37,269 nucleotides of DNA, taken from CAZCTC01 sp964501335 (GTDB taxonomy: Bacteria > Chloroflexota > Anaerolineae > B4-G1 > SLSP01). Positions 16,334-25,053 of this stretch are shown piece by piece. Under the pieces are notes generated by a model that was given only the letters and a program-made list of their open reading frames with translations, was not told the origin of the DNA and searched no databases. The DNA is taken from assembly GCA_964501335.1 (NCBI GenBank), contig CAZCTC010000076.1, positions 1-37,269 of the forward strand, given 5' to 3'. The stretch's first letter is position 1; each line of letters opens with the position of its first letter. The translations under genes and the position numbers were made by a program.

Positions 16334-16381
16334 GATTCCCAAACGGCGCGCAAAAAAGCCACAACAAAGGAGATTTTAGCG

Positions 16382-17260
16382 ATGCGTTACTGGACCATCC
16401 TTTGGGGAACGACCTTGATGCTCTTCATGCTGTTTTTTTGTCTGACCACCTCACCCGCACACCCGGCCCCAACGCTCCCGGATCCGGCCACCGCCCCCAT
16501 CACCTACACCCATCATTTCTACCTGCCGATAACCTTCAAACAGACGGCCTGGTGGATTCCACGCCCCGGCATAACCTGGCAATGGCAGCTCACCGACGCA
16601 CCGATCGACACCACCGTCAATGCCCAGGTTTTCGACATCGACTACGAAATGCCCACCGCAACCGTCACCACCCTGCACAACCAGGGCAAACAGGTCATCT
16701 GCTACATCAGTGTCGGTTCCTGGGAAGAGTGGCGTCCCGACGCCGCCAGCTTCCCTGCTGAAGTAATCGGCAAAGACTATGAAGGTTGGCCGGGAGAAAA
16801 ATGGCTCGATATCCGCCGGATTGATCTCTTAGGCCCGCTCATGCGCGCCCGCCTCGACATCTGCAAATCCAAAGGCTTCGATGCCGTCGAACCCGACAAC
16901 ATCGACGGCTACCAGACCGATACGGGTTTCCCGCTCACCCGGGCCGACGAGTTGACCTATGTCCGCTGGCTCGCCCAGGAAGCCCATGCCCGAGGGCTCT
17001 CCATCGGACAAAAAAACAGCCCCGATCTCATATCGGAGCTGCTTCCTTATGTCGATTGGGCCCTGACGGAAAGCTGTTATACCGACGGCTGGTGTGAACA
17101 AATGCTGCCCTTCATCGAAAACAACAAGGCGGTCCTGATGGCCGAATATGCCGATACCGGCGTGACGCTCGATCAATTCTGCCCTTCGGCCCGCACCTGG
17201 AACTTCAGTCCGATTCTGAAAAACCTGGAACTCGGCGTCTACCGGGGAACCTGCCCTTGA
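16382..17260 (+). CDS. Exported GH114-type endo-alpha-1,4-polygalactosaminidase-like glycosidase
   Basis: 292 residues. Signal peptide at 1-29 (hydrophobic core LMLFMLFFCL). The catalytic domain from about residue 62 has the GH114 landmarks: TWQWQLTDAPID, AQVFDIDYE, VICYISVGSWEEWRPD, GWPGEKWLDIR and FDAVEPDNIDGY (Glu170, Asp172), followed by LTRADELTYVRWLA and IGQKNSP. Characterised members cut galactosamine-rich exopolysaccharide such as Pel; the role here would be biofilm or sheath matrix turnover outside the cell. Between signal peptide and domain lies FYLPITFKQ (46-54), a hydrophobic tag resembling the C-terminal WLPIIIRQR of the large metallopeptidase encoded downstream. The start has AAGGAG upstream. 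It is a single-gene transcript flanked by opposite-strand genes. Confidence 0.88.
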   Translation: MRYWTILWGTTLMLFMLFFCLTTSPAHPAPTLPDPATAPITYTHHFYLPITFKQTAWWIPRPGITWQWQLTDAPIDTTVNAQVFDIDYEMPTATVTTLHNQGKQVICYISVGSWEEWRPDAASFPAEVIGKDYEGWPGEKWLDIRRIDLLGPLMRARLDICKSKGFDAVEPDNIDGYQTDTGFPLTRADELTYVRWLAQEAHARGLSIGQKNSPDLISELLPYVDWALTESCYTDGWCEQMLPFIENNKAVLMAEYADTGVTLDQFCPSARTWNFSPILKNLELGVYRGTCP

Positions 17261-17288
17261 TCTGGCCTGAAAATAGAGTCAGAAGACT

Positions 17289-17372
17289 CACCACTGAGAC
17301 ACAGAGGACACAGAGAAGAATTTAAAATAAATCTCTTCTCTTCCTCTCTGTGCTCTCTGCGCCTCTGTGGTG
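17289..17372. repeat. Inverted pair of a common 'CACCAC-GAG-CACAGAG' intergenic repeat
   Basis: CACCACTGAGACACAGAGG begins at 17289; a diverged inverted copy (CACCACAGAGGCGCAGAGAG on the minus strand) begins at 17372. Translated on the minus strand it gives the familiar spurious peptide HHRGAESTERKR. Similar elements are seen in spacers of many unrelated bacteria (from memory). Confidence 0.75.
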
Positions 17373-17419
17373 AAATTTCTGCTCTTTTTCATCTCCCAAG
17401 ATATCGCCTTCACCAGATC

Positions 17420-18604
17420 TCATTGCGCCGAATATTCCAGCCGGCTCAACTTCTCCAACGCCGGCCGGGGATCGGCGGCGCCAATAAGTGCCACAAATCC
17501 ATGTCCGGCCACATTGGCAACCCACAGATCAACGCCTTCATGCGGAGCTGCCGCAATAATATCCTCGCCTTCATTTTCCGCCCCACAGGGCCACCGGGGC
17601 AACAAACCCGGATGGACACAGGGATCTCCGGAAATCTGTAAATGTCCATGGACGATGTTCTGCACCCAGGGCAACTGATCATAAATCAGCCGATGGACCG
17701 GCGCATCAATGCTCGGCTTGGAACTCTCTTCCCCGGAATAGATCAACACCCCGTTATCCAGGACCAGATCCACCCAGACAAAATCCTGAGGCGTTAATCC
17801 CTCCTTCGCCACATTTCGCCGCGTAATCACAAAACCAGCCGCCCCCCGCGAAGAAAGGAATCCGTGGGTACACCGAAAAGAAAAATTGCCCGGCCAACGT
17901 CCACTGGCCACATTTCGCTCGATAATCTGGGAAAAAGCCGGCTGCATCTGCCGCGAAAAAGCCACCAGAGCGTCCAGATAGGGAACCGCCGGAATCACCT
18001 CATCCCGACGCTCACTTCGACGACGCTTTGCCTCCAGAAAATGGACCACGGTCTCCACCAATGCGGCCGGCAATTCCGCCCGCGTGACCGCCACTTCGTT
18101 CCCCAAGGCATCCAGAATGAAATAATGGCCCGAATCCCCTAACCTGGAATAAACGGCTAATGCAGCATGCAATTCCAGCATCCACCGCACAATCTCCACC
18201 CGCGACATTTCAGGATCAGCCAGTTTAAAGGGCACCAGCAAGGTCTCCGGATGCAAAGTTTTGATCCGACCGACCAGCTTCGGGGCTGCCCGCACGACCA
18301 ACGTGCCGGTTTCACCCTCTTCCAGACGCAATTTACCGGGAATCGAATCAATCAAAACGTTCGGCAGATGGGGCAAAAAGATTACCACATCGGCGGAAAC
18401 CCGCTCGATCCACTGCTCCAGCTCATGGAAGGTACAGGCTTTTCCCCCCGAAAAGTTGCCCAGCCGCTCTACATGAGGATAAAGAACCTCGAAAGCCAGC
18501 GCAATCTCGGCAGCCAGCTTTCCCTGTCCCGTCGGTACCAGTTGCAAAACAGCATCCACCGGCTGGACAACGGGCCCGCCCACCACTGCAATCGTTTTGT
18601 TCAT
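17420..18604 (-). CDS. Fusion of a CoaB-like (phosphopantothenoylcysteine synthetase-like) domain and a class II aldolase/adducin domain
   Basis: 394 residues. The first ~185 resemble the CoaB/DFP fold: VVGGPVVQPVDAV at the start, GQGKLAAEIALAF as the nucleotide loop, ADVVIFLPHLPN, then LVGRIKTLHPETLLVPFKL, matching the substrate-binding edge of CoaB. The rest is class II aldolase/adducin: THGFLSSRGAAGF, FVWVDLVLDNGVL, KPSIDAPVHRLIY and metal ligands His319/His321 in VHGHLQI, with His368 in AGHGFVAL. Class II aldolases use a divalent metal to cleave or dehydrate small phosphorylated sugars. The combination is unusual; the product may act on a nucleotide- or phosphate-linked sugar acid, but no reaction can be assigned. 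The start is ATG at 18604 with GGAGG five bases upstream. It follows the TAP-type hydrolase gene after a hairpin-containing 89-bp gap. Confidence 0.75.
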   Translation of the reverse strand: MNKTIAVVGGPVVQPVDAVLQLVPTGQGKLAAEIALAFEVLYPHVERLGNFSGGKACTFHELEQWIERVSADVVIFLPHLPNVLIDSIPGKLRLEEGETGTLVVRAAPKLVGRIKTLHPETLLVPFKLADPEMSRVEIVRWMLELHAALAVYSRLGDSGHYFILDALGNEVAVTRAELPAALVETVVHFLEAKRRRSERRDEVIPAVPYLDALVAFSRQMQPAFSQIIERNVASGRWPGNFSFRCTHGFLSSRGAAGFVITRRNVAKEGLTPQDFVWVDLVLDNGVLIYSGEESSKPSIDAPVHRLIYDQLPWVQNIVHGHLQISGDPCVHPGLLPRWPCGAENEGEDIIAAAPHEGVDLWVANVAGHGFVALIGAADPRPALEKLSRLEYSAQ

Positions 18605-18648
18605 CGGTTCCTCCGGAAAAGATTTGATTTACAGATTGAAATTCTTTG

Positions 18649-18691
18649 TTTACATTTTCGCGCGCTCCTGCGGAACGCGCGAAAATGTAAA
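18649..18691. repeat. Spacer hairpin at the 3' end of the TAP-type hydrolase gene
   Basis: Perfect 16-bp arms (18649-18664, 18676-18691); the 11-nt loop can add TCC/GGA pairs. It starts 2 bp past the hydrolase stop codon. Confidence 0.8.
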
Positions 18692-18693
18692 AA

Positions 18694-20385
18694 CTACTTG
18701 AAATCCGGAGAGCTCTCCCGGGCCACACAACTGTCGTTTGGCCCGGTCCAGGGATCGGTGACAAACTCCCGCACCATCCCGGCCGCACACTCGCTTTGCC
18801 ACAGGCCCACGGTATGCCCCTGTCCCCGGAACTCATAAAAATAGCTGTAACTCAGATTCTGCGCCACCATCTGCGCATAGTTCGGCGGCGTAATGGGATC
18901 ATACTCACCAACCAGCACCAGCGTCGGCAGATCGCTGACCACCGGCTCCCCTTCCCGTCCCTCGAAGGCCGCCGCTCCCCACTCATTACAAATCGTAAAG
19001 AGGGTCTCCGGAGCACCGAAAACCGAATCATAGGCAAAGGACTCCAGGTCCGGATAAGCTTCGTAATCCAGTTCCATCTGATCCGCTGTCGTGGCAAAGA
19101 CTTCCTCATGGCAATTGACCGACAGGTACATCCCTTCACTGAGGGTGGAATTGCTGTCTACCCCGATCCCGACCATCAATGCCAGCAACTGATAGTCGCC
19201 TTGCAAGGCGCTGTAAATCATCGCCGGCATATAGGGGATGATCTCACTGACATAGGCCCCGCCAAAAATCGCCGACGTCACATCGGTTCCCGTCAACCGC
19301 ATCCGATAGAGCTTATGACGGGGCGTCTCGACCCAGATTTCTTCGGGATTGGCATTCAACTGATCCACCAGCGCATAGTAAGCCGCTTCCAAACGGGGAT
19401 AAGAAGCATTGCAGGCCCGATCAGCCGCACAATCATCGAAAAGTTTGCGCAGCACCCGATCGGCAGTCTCCGTATACTGATTCATCACCGGAACTTCGAT
19501 CGGCTCAACCCCATCCAGCACCACGCTGCGAATCACCTCAGGAGAATCCCGCATCACCGTCAAAGCCAGGCGCGTCCCATAAGAAGCCCCATAAAGGTTG
19601 ACCTGTTGATAGCCCAACAGTGTCACCAAATCCTTCACATCGGCCGCATTCTCGGTACTGGTATAAGCAGCCAGATTGGCGCCATGGGTGGTCAACCGAT
19701 CCCGACAGCGACGGAAAGCATGCGGATATTCCTCCGCCTGCTTTTCCTCGGAATAAGTGCGCTTCCAGTCATCTTCGGCCACCGTGCGATATTCCGGACA
19801 ACTAAGGTTGGGCTCAGAGAACCCCGTCCCCCGTTGATCGAAGGTGATAAAATCCCGCTCCTTCAAGAACGGCTGGATAAATTCTTTATACATCGCAGTG
19901 ATCTCTTCCAGCGTAGCCGCCCCGGGACCGCCGTTGAGAAAAAGGATGGGATCAGGAGCCGGATTATCACCCGTACTGCGATAAATGGCCACCGCCAACC
20001 GCACCACTGCCGTAGAGGTAGTCGCCTGCCGTGATTCAGGCACAATGACATACCCACATTCCACATCAGCGCCGGAAGGAACCTTGAATTCACAACGAGA
20101 AGAAACAAAGGTATAAGGCCGATTCATCAAATCGGGAGTGGGAGAAGGTTCCGGAGTCCAGGTCGGCGGCATGGGAAAAGGAGTCGGATCGTCGGCTACG
20201 GCCTGGCTCTGCGCCACCTGCAAGGTAGGAAACGGCATGACCGTTACCACAGGTTGATTGAGGGTATCGACCACAAGGTACCCTCCAGCGCAAAGGATCA
20301 AACAGGTCAAAACGCCCATCCCGGCCAGGATGGTTATTTGCTGATTACGGGTCAGTCCCTTTTGCGAAGAACGCTTACCTTTCAC
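18694..20385 (-). CDS. Membrane-anchored TAP-type alpha/beta hydrolase (prolyl aminopeptidase-like)
   Basis: 563 residues. Short cytosolic basic N-terminus, one membrane helix (about 17-40), a Pro/Thr/Met-rich stalk (44-88), then an extracellular alpha/beta hydrolase of the tripeptidyl aminopeptidase type: oxyanion loop FLNGGPGAA (149-157), FDQRGTGFSE, nucleophile Ser268 in YGASYGTR, Asp496 in LVGEYDPITPP and His524 in GQGHTVGLW, with the family's C-terminal cap. It likely trims peptides outside the cell. The start is taken as GTG at 20385 because GGAGGGAG lies upstream and the helix follows directly; an ATG 19 codons earlier lacks a ribosome-binding site. It lies downstream of the exported metallopeptidase gene on the same strand, consistent with joint protein scavenging. 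Confidence 0.87.
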   Translation of the reverse strand: MKGKRSSQKGLTRNQQITILAGMGVLTCLILCAGGYLVVDTLNQPVVTVMPFPTLQVAQSQAVADDPTPFPMPPTWTPEPSPTPDLMNRPYTFVSSRCEFKVPSGADVECGYVIVPESRQATTSTAVVRLAVAIYRSTGDNPAPDPILFLNGGPGAATLEEITAMYKEFIQPFLKERDFITFDQRGTGFSEPNLSCPEYRTVAEDDWKRTYSEEKQAEEYPHAFRRCRDRLTTHGANLAAYTSTENAADVKDLVTLLGYQQVNLYGASYGTRLALTVMRDSPEVIRSVVLDGVEPIEVPVMNQYTETADRVLRKLFDDCAADRACNASYPRLEAAYYALVDQLNANPEEIWVETPRHKLYRMRLTGTDVTSAIFGGAYVSEIIPYMPAMIYSALQGDYQLLALMVGIGVDSNSTLSEGMYLSVNCHEEVFATTADQMELDYEAYPDLESFAYDSVFGAPETLFTICNEWGAAAFEGREGEPVVSDLPTLVLVGEYDPITPPNYAQMVAQNLSYSYFYEFRGQGHTVGLWQSECAAGMVREFVTDPWTGPNDSCVARESSPDFK

Positions 20386-20588
20386 CTGAAAAAACTCCCT
20401 CCGTTTCTTGTTTATAACCCCGACGACTTTGTTAGCGCGCATAACTTCTGAGATCAAGGGCCGCCCCTGCGTGGGCGCCCTCCGCCCCTGTAAAACCATT
20501 TCGGTTAAAACATCCCGGGCGTGTTCCAGCCCTTGGGCGCGCGAACAAGTCAGGAAGACCAACAAACACCCACACAGATAAAAAAGTT
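20386..20588. other. Spacer upstream of the TAP-type hydrolase
   Basis: About 200 bp with no supported gene. An open frame continues upstream of the hydrolase start through this region but has no ribosome-binding site and runs toward the repeat at 20589, so it is judged non-coding. Confidence 0.5.
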
Positions 20589-20624
20589 ATATTTTGGGCG
20601 GCTTTCTGAAGCCGCCCAAAATAT
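20589..20624. repeat. Spacer hairpin, GGGCGGCTT stem type
   Basis: Perfect 16-bp arms (20589-20604, 20609-20624), loop TCTG. The outer arm ATATTTT and the GGG base differ from other copies, with matching changes on the opposite arm. Confidence 0.8.
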
Positions 20625-20697
20625 GAATAAAAAAATTCTCTCCCCCATCCGGCGCTTCGCATCGAGCCAGACCAAAGCCTTTTGAGGGACACTAAAA
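20625..20697 (+). repeat. Conserved repeat tail, short diverged form
   Basis: GAATAAAAAAATTCTCTCCC, then CGGCGCTTCGCATCG, then AAAGCCTTTTGAGGGACACT and AAAACACC. Same order as other tails; it lies 3' of the metallopeptidase gene. Confidence 0.55.
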
Positions 20698-20727
20698 CAC
20701 CCTTAAAACGATGCGGAACGGCGGCCT

Positions 20728-23700
20728 TTAGCGCTGCCGGATAATAATCGGCAGCCAGAGCTGATGCGAAGACAACACCCTTAACATAACCGTTTGAGAA
20801 ATAGCCGGATTGGTCAGGGATTGCCCCACCACGGGGAAGGCCGGAGCCTGCCCGTTCGAGCCTTCCGGCACAACCACCGTCACCGTCACCGGCGTCCCGG
20901 CCCCAGCTGCCAACAGCATAGTCGTCGTCGGCATCACCTGCACCGACCACCCGTTCCCCGCAACGGAAAGCCCAAAGGAGTCGCTGATATTGCCGGTATT
21001 CGTCAATGCAAACACGGCCGTCACGGTGGTCCCCGGGGTTGCAGTAAGCACCGTCGCCGCCGGCGTCAGATTCAACTGATAGACCGGCTCGATCACTGTC
21101 AACGTCAACGGGAAATTACGATAGGTCACCGTCATGTCGTTGGTGTACAACAACACCCGCCCCTGATAGACCCCCGCCGCCAGCTCTGTCGCATCAAAAG
21201 TTAATTCAACCGCTTGCGGAACGCCGCGCGGCACCATTCCAGACGGCGACGACAATTGCAGCCAGGGGATATCCGTATTCTCCGGAGTAAAGGCCACGGC
21301 CATATAACGGGTCACCGGCAAAGTATAGGTCACTCCCGTTGTTCCGTCGGGACTTTCAATGCCCACCAGCTGATTCGAAGCATCGGCCATAGAGTAGTTG
21401 TATTGGAAGAGAATTTCACCATTGGGCCGCAATACCACCTCAAAATAGTTGGTGCTCCAGTTGGTATGCCCCCGGGTCTCAACCCCTTGATACTCTACCA
21501 CAAAAGCCCCATCCGTCGTACCCACATTGTTGTAAACCAGATTTCCGACACCGTTGGTGGGAACCTGAGTCGCGATGACTGACAGATCCAGATCTCCCCA
21601 GAAAGGACTGATCAACCCGTTCGGTACGGTCGTACTGGGAATCTGCCCCTGCCCCAGATCGGCCGGCGGCGGCGCAAACGACAGATAGCCATTGGCTGCT
21701 ACATAAACCTGGGTATAGACCTGTCCATAAAAGGGGAAAGGCGTAGGCAGGTTGATCGGACCGACATAGCCTTCATCATCCGCATCCCGGGGCGCGGCGG
21801 TGGCATGCCAGGCCCCCGCCCCCGGATAAACGGCCCCGGGATAGGTATTTCGCCAGTTGTAAATTAACCCACCGGTCCGGCTGTCGCGCACCGTATAAGG
21901 CGAGGTGCCCCCCAACGCCACTTCCTGGAAATTGAAGGTGGGAGAAAATTCTCCCTGGTTGGTAAGCGTGATCATCCGTCGGGCACGGGTACCGGCCACG
22001 ATCGTTACATTCAAACTGTCGTTGCTCAGGCTCAAAGCCGAAGGCGTCAATACAGTCATCGTCTGACGCACCGTCGCCCAGGCTCCGTACAGATCGCGCA
22101 CCTGCGCCGTAACCGGATAAAGGCCGGGGCCGGGGAATTTCAGTATCGCGGCCGCCGCCGCCGACTGCCATTCCGTATCCCAGTTGCCGTCGCTGTTCCA
22201 ATCAAAACGATACTCCTTCAGCCCATCCCAGGTCTGCGTAAAATCAGCATCGCTGACCAGATTGGGATCGATCGGTAACGTCGCTACCGTATTCCACGTT
22301 GTGGCGGAAAAAATCTTCGTGGCCACCGGAGCATGATCGTAAGGATTGGCCCAAATATGCCGGCTGGTCGTCGCCGTCGCCCCCCCGGCATCTCGCACCA
22401 TCAGTTTAACAGTCCAGTGATTGGAACGGGGCAGGCCGTCCGACATCCCCTGCGCCGTAAGCACATAATCACGGCTGATGGTCACCGGACCGGTAACCCA
22501 GCTGGTATCCCAGGTCCCATCCCCGGTCCAATCCCAGCGAAAAGCCAGATTGTTCAAGGCCGTCTCTGCATCCGAACTGCCGGCGGGATCGAAACTGAAA
22601 GTTGCCGTAATGACCCCGAACCGGGCATCGCCATCCATTACCGTAAAAGCGGCCACCGGCGCCGCATTGGAGGCCAGAACCGCTACGGCCCGGGTCACCA
22701 CCGCCGAAGCTCCCGGCGCATCGCGCACTTCCACCGCCGCCACATACGAACCGGCCAGCGTATAGACGTGCGTCGCCGACAGGACCGGACTGAACCCGGT
22801 ATCCCAGGTGCCGTCATTCTCCCAATCCCACCGGGCCTCCAAAGCCTGCCCTTCCAGATCCGCACTGGCCCCGGCATCCAGGGTAAAAGTCGTATTGACC
22901 GCAGCCTGCATCGGCAAAACCGCCAACGTGACAAAGGGCACCGCATTGGTCACCGGACTGGAAGCGACCGTAAACGTAGTGGAAGTAAAGATCGGCTCCA
23001 CATTGCCGACCCCATTGCGCGTCCGCGCCGTCACGGAATAAGTGCCGTTGGGCAGCAGCGGCAACGTCAACTGAAAAGTCTCTGTTACGGCCGAAAAAGC
23101 GCCGTCCACGGGTTGCGCCGGCAGCCAGGTCAAACCGTTGATCCGCACATCGACTCCGGCAACCCGATCGATTGAAATATCATTGCCCGATCCCGGCAAC
23201 GGCACGACCGAAGCCAGGCCGTTCACCACAATCCCGGCCCCCACGGTCGGTATCAACCCGACAGTCCGGGGATAAGTATCCAGGATATCCAGAATCCCGT
23301 CACCGTCGCTGTCACGCCAGCCGATCTGTCCCCGGGTGTAAGGGCCGATCGAGGCGCCATTGTTGATCATGACATTGCTGATCCCTTCACCCTTACCGTT
23401 AAAAAAGCCCGGCCCCCCGGTCCCACTGGGCCCCTGCGAATTGGCATTGACCACCTGCAAATAACCGCTCCGTCCCACCGGACTTTGACAGGCATCCGGG
23501 CAATACTCATCGCTGGCCTGGAAAATATGGCCGCTTTCATGGCGCAACACCCCCCCACTGCGCAGATCGCAATTGAAAAGTGTCGTCGCCGGTCCCCCGA
23601 GATAGGCCGAAGCCCGGCCGCAACTGCCGTCGCTGTCGTCGCGCACCTGCACCAGATAGGCCCAATCCGCCCCATATTGCTTACGTAGATCATTGACATA

Positions 23701-24543
23701 ACTGTAGACGCTGGTATTCCAGGAGGTGCTGGAATAGCCCAGGGTAGCCATAAAACTGGTCATCACATTGTTGTCAAAATTGCTCATCCGCCCGGCCTCA
23801 TAATTACAGGAGACCGTGTTGGAAACCCCACCCACCGGCGGCTTATCGCCGAAAACATAAATAAAAGTCACCGCCGCATTCGGTTCACTCTGCCACCAGA
23901 CATTCATACCGGAAACCGACGACGAAGTTACCGTGTAAACCTCCGCCGTCGTCCAGTTCTCGACGCTGGGACTGATCACGCCGTTGCTTTCGGGAAGCAC
24001 CATGGCAATAATCACATCGCCGTAGAGATACCGGCTGGTATCGTAGTAACCCGGTTCCGGCGCCGCGATCGCCCCCGGCGCTTTCACCGTCACAGTTTCC
24101 GGCACGGCCGAGGCCACGATCACATCGTCCCACATCGGCTCGCTCTCCGGCCGGGGGTTCAACAACTCGCCATGAAAGACTGAATTCCAGGCCGCCGCCG
24201 CCAACGGAGCCCGGGCCGCCGCCATCGAATTCTTCGCCGTCGCCTCGAAAGTCACCAAAGCCACATCCGGACGGCGCCCGATCTCCAATGCCTGAGCAGC
24301 AGTAAGGTGTGCAATCATCGCATTCGGAGGAAAGATATGAGGAACCGCACCGCCATTCGCCTCGATCACCGCCCGCACGGCCCTCAAATCCTCATAATCT
24401 CCATCGATGACCACAAAAGCCGGCTCGGGCCCCCCGTCGGCTGACACCGGCTGAATCACAACCAACAATGATAACACCCCCAACAAGGCCAGGATGATTC
24501 CCAGGCACACCAGGTGGGATTTTAGCTTCAATGCAAACAACAT
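20728..24543 (-). CDS. Large exported metzincin-like metallopeptidase with PKD repeats
   Basis: 1271 residues. Signal peptide 1-35 ending at VSADG. The catalytic region has HESGHIFQASDEY (His335, Glu336, His339, Asp345): a zinc HExxH with Asp six residues after the second His, i.e. the metzincin spacing with Asp as third ligand. A calcium-type repeat DSDGDGILD follows near 430, then three PKD-like domains (each with WDW/FDW-x-x-DGTWDT) from about 530 to 820, a nidogen-like segment FPFYGQVYTQVYVAANGYLSF, a BACON-like module and a NEW3-like Ig module. The C-terminus HQLWLPIIIRQR is a hydrophobic-basic tag. The start is ATG at 24543, five bases after GGAGG; the open frame upstream runs through hairpin repeats and is not coding. 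Likely degrades protein or glycoprotein in the matrix. Confidence 0.85.
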   Translation of the reverse strand: MLFALKLKSHLVCLGIILALLGVLSLLVVIQPVSADGGPEPAFVVIDGDYEDLRAVRAVIEANGGAVPHIFPPNAMIAHLTAAQALEIGRRPDVALVTFEATAKNSMAAARAPLAAAAWNSVFHGELLNPRPESEPMWDDVIVASAVPETVTVKAPGAIAAPEPGYYDTSRYLYGDVIIAMVLPESNGVISPSVENWTTAEVYTVTSSSVSGMNVWWQSEPNAAVTFIYVFGDKPPVGGVSNTVSCNYEAGRMSNFDNNVMTSFMATLGYSSTSWNTSVYSYVNDLRKQYGADWAYLVQVRDDSDGSCGRASAYLGGPATTLFNCDLRSGGVLRHESGHIFQASDEYCPDACQSPVGRSGYLQVVNANSQGPSGTGGPGFFNGKGEGISNVMINNGASIGPYTRGQIGWRDSDGDGILDILDTYPRTVGLIPTVGAGIVVNGLASVVPLPGSGNDISIDRVAGVDVRINGLTWLPAQPVDGAFSAVTETFQLTLPLLPNGTYSVTARTRNGVGNVEPIFTSTTFTVASSPVTNAVPFVTLAVLPMQAAVNTTFTLDAGASADLEGQALEARWDWENDGTWDTGFSPVLSATHVYTLAGSYVAAVEVRDAPGASAVVTRAVAVLASNAAPVAAFTVMDGDARFGVITATFSFDPAGSSDAETALNNLAFRWDWTGDGTWDTSWVTGPVTISRDYVLTAQGMSDGLPRSNHWTVKLMVRDAGGATATTSRHIWANPYDHAPVATKIFSATTWNTVATLPIDPNLVSDADFTQTWDGLKEYRFDWNSDGNWDTEWQSAAAAAILKFPGPGLYPVTAQVRDLYGAWATVRQTMTVLTPSALSLSNDSLNVTIVAGTRARRMITLTNQGEFSPTFNFQEVALGGTSPYTVRDSRTGGLIYNWRNTYPGAVYPGAGAWHATAAPRDADDEGYVGPINLPTPFPFYGQVYTQVYVAANGYLSFAPPPADLGQGQIPSTTVPNGLISPFWGDLDLSVIATQVPTNGVGNLVYNNVGTTDGAFVVEYQGVETRGHTNWSTNYFEVVLRPNGEILFQYNYSMADASNQLVGIESPDGTTGVTYTLPVTRYMAVAFTPENTDIPWLQLSSPSGMVPRGVPQAVELTFDATELAAGVYQGRVLLYTNDMTVTYRNFPLTLTVIEPVYQLNLTPAATVLTATPGTTVTAVFALTNTGNISDSFGLSVAGNGWSVQVMPTTTMLLAAGAGTPVTVTVVVPEGSNGQAPAFPVVGQSLTNPAISQTVMLRVLSSHQLWLPIIIRQR

Positions 24544-24750
24544 CATAACCTCCGTGAATACGACTAAAGGACCGAAAACGCCCATCCAGGTGGTTAGCCC
24601 GGAAAACAAAAGAACAAACCGCACAGGTAGAATTCTAATTCTATTCACTTTTTCAGGCGTCGCAACCGGGCAAAGCTCCATTTTTGCACCGCATCCGAAA
24701 ACAACGCCATCTACATAATTAACCCGAAAAACAACCGAAAGAGGAACCCA
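24544..24750. other. Leader and spacer of the metallopeptidase gene
   Basis: About 200 bp with the ribosome-binding site (24549-24553) and no convincing promoter. Open in frame with the metallopeptidase but without a start signal or domain; regarded as untranslated. Confidence 0.5.
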
Positions 24751-24818
24751 TATGAATAAAAAATCCCCCATCCCGCGCATCGCATCCGCCCCACAAAAAC
24801 CCTTGGCGGGACGCGAAG
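24751..24818 (+). repeat. Conserved repeat tail without a hairpin
   Basis: TATGAATAAAAAATCCCCCA, then CCCGCGCATCGC, CACAAAAACCCTTGGCGGGA and CGC. No hairpin precedes it, so this copy is partial. It forms a tandem with the copy at 24897. Confidence 0.6.
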
Positions 24819-24862
24819 AACACTCACTGCTGGCCCTGAAAAATAAGATAAAAAAAGACCCC

Positions 24863-24896
24863 TGTTTTTGCGCGCATAAGAATGCGCGCAAAAACA
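24863..24896. repeat. Spacer hairpin, GCGCGCAT stem type
   Basis: Perfect 15-bp arms (24863-24877, 24882-24896), loop AAGA, like the copy at 16072 but with GCGCGCAT in place of GTGCGCAT and the partner arm changed to match. Confidence 0.8.
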
Positions 24897-24982
24897 CAAA
24901 CAAAAAAATTCTCCCCCTGCTTCGCACTGCGCGTCGCATCCGCCCCCACAAAAACCCTTGGCGGGACGCTAAAAACAGAGAC
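24897..24982 (+). repeat. Conserved repeat tail, second of a tandem pair
   Basis: AAACAAAAAAATTCTCCCCC, TGCTTCGCACTGCGCGTCGC and CACAAAAACCCTTGGCGGGA, ending CGCTAAAAACAGAG. It shares a long stretch with 24788-24812. Confidence 0.65.
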
Positions 24983-24992
24983 CCCCTAGAAT

Positions 24993-25038
24993 AACATTTT
25001 GGGGCGCGTGGTCTATAAACCGCGCGCCCCAAAATGTT
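24993..25038. repeat. Spacer hairpin at the 3' end of the flavin oxidoreductase gene
   Basis: 16 perfect pairs (24993-25008, 25023-25038) extended inward by one G-U and three more pairs; loop CTATAA. It starts 15 bp past the oxidoreductase stop. Confidence 0.8.
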
Positions 25039-25053
25039 TAACAACACCAAAAA

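Noticed and set aside
24751..25038. CRISPR array suggested by the tandem repeat tails.
   Set aside because: Only two diverged copies, irregular spacing, no equal-length spacers and no cas genes.
24544..25050. N-terminal extension of the metallopeptidase by 169 codons.
   Set aside because: It runs through two repeat tails and hairpins, has no signal for a start, and would bury the signal peptide. ATG 24543 has GGAGG at ideal spacing.
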